From Candidatus Omnitrophota bacterium (GTDB taxonomy: Bacteria; Omnitrophota; Gorgyraeia; Gygaellales; Profunditerraquicolaceae), in NCBI GenBank assembly GCA_028718225.1, contig JAQUMI010000005.1, forward strand, positions 1 to 51,432: a stretch of DNA of 51,432 nt, written 5' to 3'. The number at the start of each line of letters is the position of its first letter. The first letter of the stretch is position 1. This document shows, piece by piece, positions 43,606 through 51,432 of this stretch. The notes beneath the pieces were generated by a model. The model made no database searches, was not told the DNA's origin, and saw only the letters and a program-made list of their open reading frames with translations. The position numbers and the translations under genes are program-made.

Positions 43606-44560
43606 ATTAAAAATAATTTTCGGAATTTTAGTGCTATTGACGATTTGCGCATTTGTTATGTTTAAGATTAAAAGCAAAGGTTCAGACAGTGAGATAATCA
43701 AAGAGATTAAGCCGACTCTAGGTTCAATCCAGACTTTTATTTCTACTACCGGGACAGTCCTGCCTAAAAACCGGCTGGAAGTAAAGCCTCCGGTTAACGG
43801 CCGCATAGAAAGCATTTCCGTACAAGAGGGCGAAAAAGTAAAAGATGGCCAGGTTTTGGCCTGGATGAGTTCTACTGAAAGGGCTGCCCTTCTTGACGCT
43901 GCCCAGGGGCAGGGAGAGGTAGTATTGAAATACTGGGAGCAGGTATATAAGCCCATATCGCTTTTATCTCCGATTGACGGTGAAGTCATTGTCGCCACGA
44001 CCCAGCCGGGGCAGACCGTTACTACCAGTGATGCGATAGTTGTTTTATCGGACCACCTGATTATTCGCGCTCAGGTTGATGAGACTGATATCGGAAAAAT
44101 TAAGCTCGGCCAGCAGGCTTTTATTACCTTGGATGCGTATCTGGATATAAAAATAAAGGCGACTGTCGACCACATATATTATGAATCCGAGACAGTAAAT
44201 AATGTGACTATATATAAAGTTGACCTTATACCTGAAAAGGCCCCGGAATTTTTCCGTTCGGGGATGAACGCGACAGTAGATTTTAGGACCGAAAGCAAAG
44301 ATAGCGCCCTGCTTTTGCCGGTTGATGCAGTGCGTAAGGAAAAGGCCGAGAGTTATGTTTTGTTAAAAGAGGATGGTAGTAAAACTCCGGTCAAGCGCGT
44401 CGTTAAAATAGGCATTACTGATGATAAAAATTATGAAATTATTTCCGGTGTGACTGCCGCGAATACAGTGTTAGTTATGTCAAGGAAATATGTTTTGCCC
44501 AGCAGAGATATGGGGAGTAATCCGTTTATGCCTTTTGGGCAGAAGAAGAAAGCAAAATGA
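43592..44560 (+). CDS. MacA-like periplasmic adaptor protein
   Basis: A 322-residue membrane fusion protein with an N-terminal anchor (residues ~8-24). The lipoyl halves are RLEVKPPVNGRIESISVQEG and SPIDGEVIVATTQPGQTV, followed by beta-barrel (DETDIGKIKLGQQAFI) and membrane-proximal domains. Only about 28 residues (SSTERAALLDAAQGQGEVVL onward) lie between the lipoyl halves, so the long alpha-hairpin that contacts TolC in MacA is nearly absent. It overlaps the MacB-like gene by 4 bp. Confidence 0.88.
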   Translation: MRKTKLKIIFGILVLLTICAFVMFKIKSKGSDSEIIKEIKPTLGSIQTFISTTGTVLPKNRLEVKPPVNGRIESISVQEGEKVKDGQVLAWMSSTERAALLDAAQGQGEVVLKYWEQVYKPISLLSPIDGEVIVATTQPGQTVTTSDAIVVLSDHLIIRAQVDETDIGKIKLGQQAFITLDAYLDIKIKATVDHIYYESETVNNVTIYKVDLIPEKAPEFFRSGMNATVDFRTESKDSALLLPVDAVRKEKAESYVLLKEDGSKTPVKRVVKIGITDDKNYEIISGVTAANTVLVMSRKYVLPSRDMGSNPFMPFGQKKKAK

Positions 44561-46557
44561 ATTTTCTGGAGACGGATAAAACAGTGATAGAAGTAAGGAA
44601 TTTATATAAAACCTACCAGATGGGTAATATTAAGGTCCAGGCTTTAGCCGACGTATCCTTACGCATAGCTTCGGGAGAGTTTGTCGCGATTATGGGCGCT
44701 TCCGGCTCAGGAAAATCTACGCTTATGCACGTATTGGGTTTGTTGGATAGGCCGGATTCAGGCCAGTATTACCTGGGGGGGGAAGAAGTAACTAAGCTTT
44801 CAGATAAAGAATTAGCTCTTGTAAGGAATCAGCTGGTCGGTTTTGTCTTCCAGCAGTTTCATTTATTGCCTAGAATGACAGCTTTAGAGAACGCCGAGCT
44901 TCCTTTGATCTATGCCGGTAAAAGGCATTTAAAAGAAAGGGCGGCTAAGGAAATCGAAGGCGTTGGTCTAAGAGACAGGATGTTGCATCGGCCCAATGAA
45001 ATGTCCGGAGGCCAGCAACAGAGAGTGGCGATCGCCAGGAGCCTGGTAAATGATCCGCCGATAATCTTCGCGGATGAGCCAACGGGAAATCTTGATTCAA
45101 AAAGCAAGGAAGAAATAGTTGCAATATTAAAAGGGTTGAATGATAAAGGTAAAACAGTCGTAATCGTTACTCACGAAAATGAAATAGCGGTTTGCGCTAA
45201 GCGTATTATTCAAATGCGCGATGGCCTAATCATTTCGGATAAAAATAATTCCAGAGAAACAAAAACCTCCGGAGTTAAAATACCCGAAAATTTAATCAAA
45301 AATATTTTGTCAGATTCAAAGAGGGCGATTAAGGGCGGTATTGAATTTCTGGATTACCTACGCCAGGCAATTTCCGCTATGTTAGCGCATAAAATGCGGG
45401 CGTTTTTATCCATCCTGGGCATACTTATCGGCGTGGCCGCGGTCATTGCTATGATCGCTTTGGGCCAGGGAGCCCAGGAATCAATCGAAAAACAGCTGGC
45501 ATCATTAGGCTCTAACCTTTTGTTGATAAGGCCCGGTTCTCCTAAATTGCACGGCGTGGCTATGCAGAGCGGTTCATACACCAGGTTTGTCTTTACGGAT
45601 ATAGCGGCGATAGCTAAACTTACGGATTTAATAAAATATGTCAGTCCTTCAGTAAGCGGCAGGGCTCAGCTTGTTTATGGCAGTAAGAACTGGAATACGC
45701 AGGTTGAAGGCGTGGGTGTAGATTACGCGCCGTTACGCGCCGCGGTCCCGGAATTCGGGAGGTTTTTTGCCGAAGATGAGGTAAAGATGAGAAATAAAGT
45801 AGCCTTGCTGGGTACTACTGTGGTCAAGGAGCTTTTTGGAGACGCTAATCCTATCGGTGAAACTATCAAGATAAATTTAATTAATTTTAAAATAATCGGA
45901 ATTCTACCCCAGAAAGGCGCCGGAGGTTTCCACGACCAGGATGATACGGTGATCATCCCTATAACCACCGCGATGTACAGGCTTTTGGGGAAGCAGTATA
46001 TTGACCAAATCTACGCTGAAGCAGTTTCACCTGAGGTAATAGATGAAGCGCAGGAGACAATAACAAAGGTTATCTTAAAGCAGCACCACTTAAGCGCTAA
46101 AGACGCTGAGGACGCCTTTCAGGTACGCAATATGGCCGATATCAAGAAAGCGTTGGAGTCCAGCACTAAAACAATGAGTTTATTATTAGGCGCGATCGCG
46201 GCGATTTCCCTTTTAGTCGGAGGTATAGGGATTATGAATATTATGCTGGTCTCGGTAACTGAACGCACGCGTGAGATTGGCCTAAGAAAAGCGATCGGAG
46301 CAAGCAACAAGGATATTATGGTGCAGTTTCTTATCGAAGCGGCGTTAATGTCGCTTATCGGAGGCCTTTTGGGCATCTTTCTGGGTACGGGTATTTCTAT
46401 TCTCATTACTTTATTTACTGGTTGGACAGTAAAAATCGCTCTCTTCCCGATAATCCTCTCTACAACGTTTTCTTTAATTGTGGGAATAGTCTTCGGGATC
46501 TGGCCTGCTCAGAAAGCCGCTAAGCTGGATCCCATCGAAGCCTTAAGATATGAATAA
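44557..46557 (+). CDS. MacB-like ABC transporter (ATPase fused to permease)
   Basis: A 666-residue inner-membrane mechanotransmission-type ABC protein. The N-terminal ATPase (residues ~8-230) has Walker A GASGSGKST, signature MSGGQQQRVAIARSL, Walker B PPIIFADEPTGNLDS and H-loop VIVTHE. Then come a linker, one membrane helix (~280-300, FLSILGILIGVAAVIAMIAL), a large periplasmic domain (~310-530) and three C-terminal helices with VSVTERTREIGLRKAIGAS. With the adaptor and the TolC-like protein it forms a tripartite pump for peptides, macrolides or lipids; the substrate is unknown. Confidence 0.94.
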   Translation: MNFLETDKTVIEVRNLYKTYQMGNIKVQALADVSLRIASGEFVAIMGASGSGKSTLMHVLGLLDRPDSGQYYLGGEEVTKLSDKELALVRNQLVGFVFQQFHLLPRMTALENAELPLIYAGKRHLKERAAKEIEGVGLRDRMLHRPNEMSGGQQQRVAIARSLVNDPPIIFADEPTGNLDSKSKEEIVAILKGLNDKGKTVVIVTHENEIAVCAKRIIQMRDGLIISDKNNSRETKTSGVKIPENLIKNILSDSKRAIKGGIEFLDYLRQAISAMLAHKMRAFLSILGILIGVAAVIAMIALGQGAQESIEKQLASLGSNLLLIRPGSPKLHGVAMQSGSYTRFVFTDIAAIAKLTDLIKYVSPSVSGRAQLVYGSKNWNTQVEGVGVDYAPLRAAVPEFGRFFAEDEVKMRNKVALLGTTVVKELFGDANPIGETIKINLINFKIIGILPQKGAGGFHDQDDTVIIPITTAMYRLLGKQYIDQIYAEAVSPEVIDEAQETITKVILKQHHLSAKDAEDAFQVRNMADIKKALESSTKTMSLLLGAIAAISLLVGGIGIMNIMLVSVTERTREIGLRKAIGASNKDIMVQFLIEAALMSLIGGLLGIFLGTGISILITLFTGWTVKIALFPIILSTTFSLIVGIVFGIWPAQKAAKLDPIEALRYE

Positions 46558-46564
46558 ACTTTAA

Positions 46565-47902
46565 ATGAAATCCGCTAAAAAAAATCCTAACGGTTTTACT
46601 AATCTTAAGCTTATATTGCGGGCACTCCGGCACAGGAATTACCGTCTATTTTTCGCCGGCCAGAGCATATCCCTGATCGGCACCTGGATGCAGCAGGTGG
46701 CGCTGGCCTGGTTAGTCTATCGTTTGACAAATTCTCCCTTTTTATTGGGGATAGTGGGGTTTGCCGGGCAGATCCCTACTTTTTTATTTTCGCCGTTCGC
46801 CGGAGTTTTCGCGGACAGGCATAACCGCAGGAATATGTTGGTCATAACCCAGGTTCTTTCACTGGTACAGGCGTTAATTTTATCCCTGCTTATCTTAACC
46901 GGAAATATCCAGGTCTGGCAGATTATAGCTTTAAGCTGCCTGCTGGGGGTTATCAATTCCTTTGATATCCAGATCCGCCAGGCATTTACCGTGGAGATGA
47001 TTGAAGACAGGGAGGATTTAGGAAATGCCATAGCCCTGAATTCTTCAATGGTTAATGCGGCCCGTTTAATCGGCCCTTCCCTGGCCGGCATACTGATTGC
47101 TTCAGTCGGCGAAGGTGTATGTTTTCTTCTGAACTCCGCCAGTTATATCCCGGTTATTGTGTCTCTGTTAGCGATGAAAGTCAATAAAAAGAAGGTGAGC
47201 CCGCAGCATAGGCATATCCTTCTGGAATTAAAAGAAGGCTATAATTATGCTTTCAATTTTCTTCCGATTAAGATAATCCTTTTGCTCCTGGCGCTGGTCA
47301 GTCTGATGGGTGTGCCTTATCAGTTATTGATGCCGGTTTTTGCCCGGGATATTTTTCACGGAGGCCCGCTTACTCTCGGTTTTCTCGTAGCAATGAGCGG
47401 AATCGGCGCGCTAGCCGGAGCGATTTATCTTGCTGCCAGGAGGAGTGTTCTGGGATTAAATAGAATTATTGCCTGGACAGCGGGGCTTTTTGGTTTGGGC
47501 ATTATTGCTTTTTCTTTTTCCCGCGTCCTCTGGGTATCTATGTTGATATTGTTAATCAGCGGTTTTGGAATGATGGTCCAGATGGCCTCAAGTAATACGA
47601 TTTTGCAGACAATCGTTGAAGAGGATAAGCGCGGGAGAGTAATGAGCTTTTACACAATGTCCTTTATGGGCATGGTGCCTTTTGGCAGTTTATTAGCGGG
47701 GAGCCTGGCTAGTTCAATAGGCGCACCCAATACCCTGTTATTGGGCGGCATTTGTTGTATTACCGGCGCAGGCATATTTGCCGTGAAACTCCCTTTGATT
47801 AGGGAAAAAGTCCGTCCGATTTACGCCAAGAAAGGTATTATTCCGGAAGTCGCCCAGGGAATTCAATCCGCAGCAGGATTCGCAAACTTCGCTAAAGATT
47901 AA
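46565..47902 (+). CDS. MFS exporter (MFS_3/EntS-like)
   Basis: A 445-residue, twelve-helix transporter, 7 bp after the MacB-like gene. It starts LRALRHRNYRLFFAGQSISL with IGTWMQQVALAWLVYRLT, followed by the loop 2-3 motif GVFADRHNRRNML and, near helix 4-5, DIQIRQAFTVEM, all typical of the MFS_3 family that includes the enterobactin exporter EntS. It may share the TetR-controlled transcript and export a compound of the same class. FeoAB downstream makes a metal-chelator export role tempting but unproved. Confidence 0.9.
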   Translation: MKSAKKNPNGFTNLKLILRALRHRNYRLFFAGQSISLIGTWMQQVALAWLVYRLTNSPFLLGIVGFAGQIPTFLFSPFAGVFADRHNRRNMLVITQVLSLVQALILSLLILTGNIQVWQIIALSCLLGVINSFDIQIRQAFTVEMIEDREDLGNAIALNSSMVNAARLIGPSLAGILIASVGEGVCFLLNSASYIPVIVSLLAMKVNKKKVSPQHRHILLELKEGYNYAFNFLPIKIILLLLALVSLMGVPYQLLMPVFARDIFHGGPLTLGFLVAMSGIGALAGAIYLAARRSVLGLNRIIAWTAGLFGLGIIAFSFSRVLWVSMLILLISGFGMMVQMASSNTILQTIVEEDKRGRVMSFYTMSFMGMVPFGSLLAGSLASSIGAPNTLLLGGICCITGAGIFAVKLPLIREKVRPIYAKKGIIPEVAQGIQSAAGFANFAKD

Positions 47903-47913
47903 AAAATAATCCC

Positions 47914-47942
47914 TTGTAACTTTCAGTCATTGCGCATAGAAT
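47914..47942 (+). promoter_or_regulatory. Possible promoter for feoAB
   Basis: TTGTAA (47914-47919), 17 bp, TAGAAT (47937-47942). No Fur-box palindrome was recognised around it. Confidence 0.45.
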
Positions 47943-47960
47943 ATATAAAATAAGGAAGCC

Positions 47961-48194
47961 ATGAAAAAAATATCCCTGGCACAAATTAAAACGAATCGTA
48001 AGGCTAAGGTCATCGAGATCCTGGGCGGCCATAATTTACAAAACAGACTGATGAATATAGGTGTGCATAAAGGCAGGGAGCTGCTTAAACTCAGCCATAT
48101 CGGTTTAAGGGGCCCGGTAGTAATTAAAGCCGGCAGGAGTATCCTGGCTTTGGGGCACGGCGTAGCGGCAAAAATCATCGTTGAGGCGGAATGA
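47961..48194 (+). CDS. feoA: FeoA ferrous-iron transport accessory protein
   Basis: A 77-residue SH3-like cytosolic protein with the FeoA pattern: ISLAQIKTNRKAKVIEILGG, LQNRLMNIGVHKGRELLKLS, GPVVIKAGRSILALGHGVAAKIIVE. It is needed for iron uptake by FeoB, probably through direct contact. It overlaps feoB by 4 bp. Confidence 0.93.
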   Translation: MKKISLAQIKTNRKAKVIEILGGHNLQNRLMNIGVHKGRELLKLSHIGLRGPVVIKAGRSILALGHGVAAKIIVEAE

Positions 48195-49921
48195 TAAAAA
48201 AAATTTATCTTATCGGTAACCCGAACGTAGGTAAGAGCGTGGTATTTTCGCGGCTTACCGGGGTACAGGTAATCTCCTCGAATTATCCCGGTACGACTGT
48301 GGAGATAAGTAAGGGGTATTTACAGTTAGGCGGAGAGAGGATTGAAGTTGTGGATTTGCCGGGGACTTATTCGTTAGAGTCGACTTCCTCCGCAGAAGAG
48401 GTAGCTGTTTCTTTGTTGAAAGAATATAATAAAGACGAGATCGCGGTAATCAATATCCTGGATTCGACTAATCTGGAAAGGAATTTATTGCTTACCCTGC
48501 AATTGATTGAGGGAGGATTTCCGGTGATTGCCTGCTTGAATATGTGCGATGAGGCCGGGCATAGGGGGGTTCGTATAGATATTGGGAAGTTAGAAGATAT
48601 TTTACATATTCCGGTCATCTCAACCTGCGCAATAACCGGGGCGGGCATAAAATTGCTGATTGAAAGAATAAAAGAAGCAGCAGTTGTCTCCAGGGGTAAG
48701 CTCACCCATGAAGAGCGCTGGAAGGAGATCGGCCGGATTATCGAGCAGGCGCAGCATCTGGAGCACCGGCATCACAGTTTAAGGGAAATATTAGAGGATC
48801 TATCGGTGCGGCCGGTAAGCGGGTTGATTATGGCGGCAGGAGTTATCTATGCCGCATTCAAGTTTGTGCGCTTTATCGGAGAGGGGATAATTAATAAATT
48901 AACCGATCCGTTATTCATTAATTTTTTTCAGCCGCTATTGGAAAAATTAACCTTCCATTGGCAGGAGAAGGGGTTCTGGTTCCATCTGCTTATCGGCGAT
49001 TTGATTAACGGCAAGATTGATTTTAAACAGTCCCTCGGGCTCTTAACCACGGCCCCTTACATCGAATTCGGGATGGTTTTGCCTTATGTCATATCCTTTT
49101 ATTTTGTTTTAAGCCTCTTAGAAGATATAGGGTATTTGCCCCGCCTGGCGATATTATTGGATAATCTTTTACACCGGCTGGGCCTGCATGGTTATGCGAT
49201 AATCCCGGCGCTCCTGGGGCTGGGCTGTAATGTCCCGGGCATTTTAGCTACGCGCGTGCTGGAATCAAAGCGCGAAAGGTTCATCGCTTCTACATTGATC
49301 TCTATCGGCGTGCCCTGCGTGCCTTTACAGGCCATGATTTTCGGCCTATTGGGTAAATTTGGAGGAATTTATGTGGTCGGAGTTTATTTGGTATTGTTTT
49401 CTTTGATTTTAATATTAGGGACAATCCTGAACCGCATGTTATCCGGATATAGCCCGGAATTTTTATTAGAAATTCCTCCTTACAGGTTTCCTCCGCTAAC
49501 CATACTGGCCAGAAAACTTTTTTTCCGCATTAAAGGATTCGTCATTGAGGCAGTCCCGGTTGTTCTGTTAGGTGTTCTGGCGATAAATATTCTTTTATAC
49601 TTCAGATTATTTGATTTTGTAACCGGCATATTTGCGCCTTTAGTCAATGGTTTGTTTGGGCTGCCCAAACAAGCGGTAGCTGCCCTGGCTATCGGTTTTT
49701 TAAGAAAGGATGTTGCCGTAGGGATGTTAGCGCCGCTAGGGCTTTCAGTTAAGCAGCTATTTATCGCGGTAACGTTATTAGCAGTTTCTTTTCCCTGTAT
49801 TGCTACCTTTATTGTACTATGGAAAGAATTGGGTGTCGGAGACGTAATTAAAGCGACTCTATTGATGATTACTGTCAGCATTATTCTGGGAGGGGCGCTT
49901 AATTTATTAATATTAAGATAA
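48191..49921 (+). CDS. feoB: FeoB ferrous-iron transporter (short form)
   Basis: A 576-residue membrane protein with an N-terminal G domain: G1 GNPNVGKSVVF, G2 region NYPGTTVE, G3 DLPGTYS, G4 CLNMCDEA. A helical spacer follows (~165-215), then membrane helices carrying the two gate regions (IIPALLGLGCNVPGILATRV and a Cys in GVPCVPLQAM) and the late AALAIGFLRKDVA. G4 reads NMCD in place of NxxD with Lys, as in other FeoB proteins. It is shorter than the ~770 residues of E. coli FeoB but covers both gates. Confidence 0.93.
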   Translation: MIKKIYLIGNPNVGKSVVFSRLTGVQVISSNYPGTTVEISKGYLQLGGERIEVVDLPGTYSLESTSSAEEVAVSLLKEYNKDEIAVINILDSTNLERNLLLTLQLIEGGFPVIACLNMCDEAGHRGVRIDIGKLEDILHIPVISTCAITGAGIKLLIERIKEAAVVSRGKLTHEERWKEIGRIIEQAQHLEHRHHSLREILEDLSVRPVSGLIMAAGVIYAAFKFVRFIGEGIINKLTDPLFINFFQPLLEKLTFHWQEKGFWFHLLIGDLINGKIDFKQSLGLLTTAPYIEFGMVLPYVISFYFVLSLLEDIGYLPRLAILLDNLLHRLGLHGYAIIPALLGLGCNVPGILATRVLESKRERFIASTLISIGVPCVPLQAMIFGLLGKFGGIYVVGVYLVLFSLILILGTILNRMLSGYSPEFLLEIPPYRFPPLTILARKLFFRIKGFVIEAVPVVLLGVLAINILLYFRLFDFVTGIFAPLVNGLFGLPKQAVAALAIGFLRKDVAVGMLAPLGLSVKQLFIAVTLLAVSFPCIATFIVLWKELGVGDVIKATLLMITVSIILGGALNLLILR

Positions 49922-49931
49922 GGTTTTTAAC

Positions 49932-50672
49932 ATGAAAAAAATTCTTAAGAAAATAGGTCTAATTTTTATATTTTTTATTATTTTAGCCGTTGTTTTTTTC
50001 GTTATCTCATTATTTTTTGATGAGGCGGTTCTGGTGCGCAAAGGGACCTTTTACCGCGCCCAGCGAACGGATAAAGTGGTGGCTCTGACTTTTGATGACG
50101 GGCCCAGCCCTATCTGGACCCCGCAGGTATTAGATGAGCTGAAAAAGGCAAAAGTAAAGGCTACCTTTTTTATGCTCGGGAGCCACGTAGAAAGATACCC
50201 GGAAATCGCCAGGCGTGTTTTAGCAGAGGGCCATGAAATTGGCAACCATACCTATGACCACCATGTCTTGATCTATTATAAGATGGAGGAATTGGAAAAA
50301 GAAATCCAGGAAGCGGAAGATGCGCTTAAGACCGTGACCGGCCAATCGCCCAGATATTTCAGGCCTCCCAAGGCCTGGCTTTCCTCCAGGGAGAAGAGAA
50401 AGATAGAAGAAATGGGGTATAAAATTGTATTATGGTCATTGAATTCCAAGGACTGGGTGACTTTTCACGATAAACAGATTACCGCCTACATTTTAAAACG
50501 TATTCAGCCCGGGGATATTATTCTTTTCCATGACAGCGGAGGGGTTTTTACCGCTGAAGGAGGAAACCGCGCTCAGACAATTAAAACCATCCCCCGACTA
50601 GCCAGAAAATTAAAGGAAAAAGGCTATAGGTTCGTGACCATCAGTGAATTGATGGGGCAGCCGCATTCATGA
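49932..50672 (+). CDS. Polysaccharide deacetylase (CE4 family), membrane anchored
   Basis: A 246-residue enzyme with an N-terminal membrane anchor (residues ~8-28). The NodB domain has motif 1 LTFDDGPSP (catalytic base and metal Asp), motif 2 HEIGNHTYDHH (HxxxH-type metal ligands), motif 3 YFRPPKAW, motif 4 near VLWSLNSKDW and motif 5 IILFHDSGG. It removes acetyl groups from GlcNAc in peptidoglycan or an exopolysaccharide. It is coupled by an ATGA overlap to a penicillin-recognising-fold gene, which favours peptidoglycan as substrate; the GT2 synthase product is an alternative. Confidence 0.92.
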   Translation: MKKILKKIGLIFIFFIILAVVFFVISLFFDEAVLVRKGTFYRAQRTDKVVALTFDDGPSPIWTPQVLDELKKAKVKATFFMLGSHVERYPEIARRVLAEGHEIGNHTYDHHVLIYYKMEELEKEIQEAEDALKTVTGQSPRYFRPPKAWLSSREKRKIEEMGYKIVLWSLNSKDWVTFHDKQITAYILKRIQPGDIILFHDSGGVFTAEGGNRAQTIKTIPRLARKLKEKGYRFVTISELMGQPHS

Positions 50673-51432
50673 AAAGAAAAATAATACTTTTAATGATTTC
50701 TTTTTCTTTTCTTAGCGCGGGCCTATTTTTTTCATATCAGGCATATAAGAACCATCAAGTAGCTAAAATATTAAAGAAAAGAAAGGTAGCCTGGCTGGCC
50801 TTAGAGAAAAAGCTGCAGGCTAAAACCCTGCGTTTTCCAGGCACGGTCAGTATAGTAATTAAAGACCTGGATACCGGCTGGGAGATAAAGCAAAATGACG
50901 AGGTTGCGATTCCCTCGGCAAGTTTAGTCAAAATTCCCATTATGTTTTCTTACTTTTATGCCCATCAGGAAGGCCGGGTAAGCTTCAAGGATACCTTAAT
51001 CCTTAGGGGAAGCGATAAGGTAGCCGGCTCAAAAGTATTGGCAGATTTTCCTGCCGGGAGCCGCTTTACGGTGGGAGAGTTACTGGTCCCCATGATTACT
51101 CAAAGCGATAATTCTGCCACTAACCTCCTTATAGGCTTCTTAGGTTTGGATAGTTTAAACGCGTATTTTAAGAAGATGGGGCTTAAAAACACGAACTTGG
51201 CGCGCAAGATGCTGGACTTTAAAGAAAGAAGAAGAGGCCGGGAAAATTATACTACTGCCCAAGATATGGCTTTTTTATTGGAAAAGCTTTATCATAAAGA
51301 ATTCTTAAATAAAGAAGTTTCCGAACAATGCCTGATGCTGCTTGGCGAACAGAAGATTAACGATCGTATCCCCAAAAAGCTCCCCAAAGACGGAACATTT
51401 ATCTGCCATAAGACCGGCTTAGAGAGGCATAT
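50669..51432 (+). CDS. Class A beta-lactamase-fold serine hydrolase (3' end outside window)
   Basis: The frame opens at the ATG that overlaps the deacetylase stop and stays open to the window end, giving 254 residues of an incomplete protein. An N-terminal signal/anchor covers residues ~5-22. Active-site motifs of class A beta-lactamases are in place: SxxK (S85-L-V-K88), SDN (146-148) and KTG (248-250). The region of the deacylating Glu166 is not clear (GRENYTTAQDM near 190-200), so it may be a cell-wall transpeptidase- or carboxypeptidase-like enzyme instead of a true resistance enzyme. Confidence 0.88.
   Translation, partial: MKRKIILLMISFSFLSAGLFFSYQAYKNHQVAKILKKRKVAWLALEKKLQAKTLRFPGTVSIVIKDLDTGWEIKQNDEVAIPSASLVKIPIMFSYFYAHQEGRVSFKDTLILRGSDKVAGSKVLADFPAGSRFTVGELLVPMITQSDNSATNLLIGFLGLDSLNAYFKKMGLKNTNLARKMLDFKERRRGRENYTTAQDMAFLLEKLYHKEFLNKEVSEQCLMLLGEQKINDRIPKKLPKDGTFICHKTGLERH

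Noticed and set aside
46565-49921. Siderophore export/import locus
   Set aside because: An EntS-like exporter beside feoAB is suggestive, but no siderophore synthesis or receptor genes are present and a separate promoter probably drives feoAB.
50669-51432. Antibiotic-resistance gene
   Set aside because: SxxK, SDN and KTG are present but the Glu166 region is unclear and the gene is coupled to a cell-wall deacetylase, with no mobile element; a housekeeping wall enzyme is at least as likely.

Overview
The window reads as one 51 kb stretch of an ordinary bacterial chromosome with moderate GC. Coding is dense: every gene but one is on the + strand, and many neighbours share an ATGA or other short overlap. 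Outer-membrane beta-barrels, TolC-type channels, lipoproteins and periplasmic adaptors show a diderm (Gram-negative) cell. Superoxide reductase, a desulforedoxin-like protein, rubrerythrin, FeoAB and a sulfide-type Thi4 enzyme point to an anaerobic or microaerophilic life. The mixture resembles uncultivated lineages such as Candidatus Omnitrophota; that placement is inference, because there is no rRNA gene or other firm taxonomic marker here. No tRNA, rRNA, CRISPR array, insertion sequence or prophage was seen, and no gap between genes exceeds 300 bases.

Layout. 1-4478: the end of a sugar-nucleotide epimerase, a lone receiver, a YaiO-like outer-membrane barrel, a membrane-anchored HEAT-repeat protein and a processive GT2 synthase, together a probable surface-polysaccharide locus. 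4577-8682: the PilT retraction ATPase followed by a receiver, a CHASE4 histidine kinase and two more receivers. 8698-10390: phosphoglycerate mutase and a cation efflux protein. 10455-12891: hflK-hflC-yggT. 13039-16084: a GT4 glycosyltransferase, then an MscS channel with a small anchored protein. 16119-18873: a cold-shock protein, a CxxC metal-binding protein, an RRM protein, a BASS transporter and a YvlD-like protein. 18902-19619: a desulforedoxin-like protein and rubrerythrin. 19712-21486: three envelope proteins. 21511-23292: a second cold-shock gene, a tiny Cys/His protein and a DEAD-box helicase. 23300-27836: carB and a GMP-synthase-like PPase. 27911-32231: a calcium antiporter, a calcium P-type ATPase and a DUF502 protein. 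32257-32721 (-): a lipoprotein. 32802-39260: a six-gene ABC-2 efflux operon whose first gene fuses a winged helix to a TolC protein. 39329-40485: a DUF3108-like protein and superoxide reductase. 40493-41506: a TPP riboswitch and thi4. 41624-46557: a TetR-controlled MacAB-TolC-like operon, followed by an MFS exporter. 47961-51432: feoAB, a CE4 deacetylase and a truncated beta-lactamase-fold protein.

The most unusual content is regulatory. Five genes lie behind intrinsic terminators that sit between their promoter and their start codon. Two of these leaders, before hflK and mscS, share an identical 19-nt hairpin that overlaps the terminator arm, which looks like an undescribed riboswitch-type or protein-controlled element. 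Two others, before the two cold-shock genes, share a second conserved design. The fifth, before carB, is unique, and the thi4 leader is a recognisable TPP riboswitch. The other outstanding item is the winged-helix/TolC fusion at 32881, preceded by three tandem 20-21 bp repeats that look like its operator.
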